Origin: Bacilli bacterium
GTDB taxonomy: Bacteria; Bacillota_I; Bacilli_A; RF39; UBA660
Assembly (NCBI GenBank): GCA_900772445.1
Contig: CAAHEL010000096.1
Span: 1-23,168 of the forward strand
Length of the DNA: 23,168 nucleotides
Direction: 5' to 3'
The notes under the pieces: model-generated
Told to the model about the DNA's origin: nothing
Databases searched by the model: none
The model's input: only the letters and a program-made list of their open reading frames with translations
Position numbers and translations under genes: made by a program
Part shown: one piece after another, positions 22,744-23,168 of the stretch
How positions within the stretch are numbered: the stretch's first letter is position 1
Layout: each line of letters opens with the position of its first letter

Positions 22744-22772
22744 TTGACAAAACAGGCAATATACACTATAAT
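22744..22772 (+). promoter_or_regulatory. Consensus sigma-A promoter of tRNA-Gly
   Basis: -35 TTGACA (22744-22749), 17-base spacer, -10 TATAAT (22767-22772), both perfect, about 20 bases before the tRNA. Confidence 0.88.
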
Positions 22773-22783
22773 TTATATTGCCT
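22754..22783. repeat. 10-bp inverted repeat centred on the tRNA promoter -10
   Basis: AGGCAATATA (22754-22763) and TATATTGCCT (22774-22783) are perfect inverted copies separated by 10 bases that include the -10. Half-sites are two helical turns apart, a geometry suited to a dimeric repressor. It could instead be a hairpin at the end of the tex transcript, but there is no U-tract. Confidence 0.5.
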
Positions 22784-22792
22784 ACTTGATTT

Positions 22793-22866
22793 GCAGATGT
22801 AGTTTAATGGTAGAACCTCAGCCTTCCAAGCTGACTACGGGAGTTCGATTCTCCTCATCTGCTCCA
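22793..22866 (+). tRNA. tRNA-Gly (anticodon UCC)
   Basis: A 74-base cloverleaf with encoded CCA. Acceptor stem GCAGATG / CATCTGC, discriminator T, D-arm with GTTTAATGGTAGAAC, anticodon stem TCAGC / GCTGA with loop CTTCCAA (anticodon TCC at 22825-22827), and T-arm GGGAG-TTCGATT-CTCCT. It reads GGA/GGG glycine codons. An integrase gene lies directly downstream in the opposite orientation, so the 3' end of this tRNA is a likely integration site. Confidence 0.96.
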
Positions 22867-22872
22867 TTATGG

Positions 22873-22893
22873 TTATAACACGTTATAAACGTG
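22873..22893. repeat. Overlapping palindromes between tRNA-Gly and integrase
   Basis: TTATAAC-AC-GTTATAA (22873-22888) and CACGTT-ATA-AACGTG (22879-22893) share bases. They overlap the integrase stop codon and begin 7 bases after the tRNA CCA. Neither has a U-tract on either side, so a terminator is unlikely; recombination-protein or regulator binding is possible. Confidence 0.5.
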
Positions 22894-23168
22894 ATATAAT
22901 ATATATAAATTGTTTAAATTTATATTTTACGGTATCAAAGAGATTAAATCTCAAAGAATTAAGAGTGCTTGCAACTCTTTTTTCTTGCGTTAAATCTGTA
23001 TGAGTATAAATGTTTAAAGTAATAGATGGGTTACTATGCCCTAATCTACGAGATATCTCATTGATTATAATACCATTATGAAGAAGTAAGGTGGCGTGAC
23101 TATGCCTAAATTGATGTAATGTAATTGGTCTTATATTTGCCTTTTTACAAGCATCAATTTTTTTTCTA
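22883..23168 (-). CDS. Tyrosine recombinase/integrase, C-terminal part (cut by window end)
   Basis: The last 94 residues of a minus-strand tyrosine recombinase, with the 5' part beyond the window. The catalytic domain signatures are visible: HQFRHSHATLL (HxxR box), EISRRLGHSNPSIT (second His) and NIYTHTD with the nucleophile Tyr. This RHRY arrangement and the HQFRHSHATLLL wording are typical of phage and Tn916-type integrases of Firmicutes. The final 20 residues (KYKFKQFIYIISRL) form a basic tail. It sits 16 bases from the tRNA-Gly CCA end, the classic arrangement of int next to its tRNA attachment site. The gene is intact as far as can be seen. Confidence 0.88.
   Translation of the reverse strand, partial: RKKIDACKKANIRPITLHQFRHSHATLLLHNGIIINEISRRLGHSNPSITLNIYTHTDLTQEKRVASTLNSLRFNLFDTVKYKFKQFIYIISRL
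22961..22984 (+). terminator. Possible plus-strand terminator after tRNA-Gly
   Basis: AAGAGT-GCTTGCA-ACTCTT (22961-22979) followed by TTTT on the plus strand. It would end transcripts running out of the tRNA. It lies inside the integrase coding sequence on the other strand, so it may be coincidental. Confidence 0.35.

Noticed and set aside
22933..22957. GAGATT-A-AATCTC palindrome within the integrase gene.
   Set aside because: It encodes ordinary integrase codons (LRFNLF) and a 6-bp arm is expected by chance in AT-rich sequence.

Overview
The window is a very AT-rich chromosomal segment of an endospore-forming, low-GC Firmicute (Bacillota). Evidence for a spore former is direct: SpoIIR, SpoIID, a SpoIIQ-like protein and SpoIIID are all encoded here, together with the actin homologue Mbl and MurA, so the cell has peptidoglycan. 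TGA is used as a stop by at least four genes (YwzB-like, SGNH-like, MntP, zinc-ribbon) and TGG encodes Trp, so the standard bacterial code 11 applies, not the Mollicutes code 4. The extreme AT content suggests an uncultured gut Bacilli lineage (RF39-like), but that placement is inference.

Layout. Bases 1-18195 are almost entirely minus-strand genes. Read in transcription order (right to left) they are: prfA, a zinc-ribbon protein, prmC, spoIIR, mntP; then murA and an SGNH-like protein; rpmE; an LppM-like lipoprotein; rpiB and a ywzB-like gene; spoIID; spoIIQ; spoIIID; mbl; a DUF951 gene (GTG start, 59 aa) with an AbgT-family transporter; ychF; pepF with an unknown 470-residue protein; and rpsF-ssb-rpsR. 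Bases 18341-22735 are plus-strand: two unknown genes (a membrane protein and a 75-aa acidic protein), a Y-family DNA polymerase and tex. A tRNA-Gly(UCC) gene follows, and the 3' end of a tyrosine-recombinase integrase faces it, marking the edge of an integrated element that continues past the window.

How the genes fit together. The right-hand minus block reads as a compressed version of the Bacillus subtilis region rpmE/prfA-prmC-spoIIR-mntP-rpiB ... ywzB-murAA-spoIID-spoIIQ-spoIIID-mbl, with the glyA/upp/ATP synthase block missing and lineage-specific genes inserted. The ychF / rpsF-ssb-rpsR pair is likewise neighbouring in B. subtilis. The sporulation genes cover forespore-to-mother-cell signalling (SpoIIR), engulfment (SpoIID, SpoIIQ) and mother-cell transcription (SpoIIID). 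A motif matching the forespore sigma-F consensus sits just upstream of spoIIQ.

Regulatory signals are unusually legible: about ten sigma-A-type promoters, eight intrinsic terminators, a candidate S6:S18 autoregulatory leader before rpsF, and several palindromes that could be operators. The least explained items are the 470-residue protein with a RelE/Gp49-like C-terminus, an SGNH-like protein that lacks the nucleophile Ser and catalytic His, the zinc-ribbon gene overlapping prmC, the Asn-rich repeat tail on the lipoprotein, and the two-gene membrane/acidic protein unit before dinB. I see no CRISPR array, no complete mobile element and no obvious defence system. No stretch over 300 bases lacks a gene.
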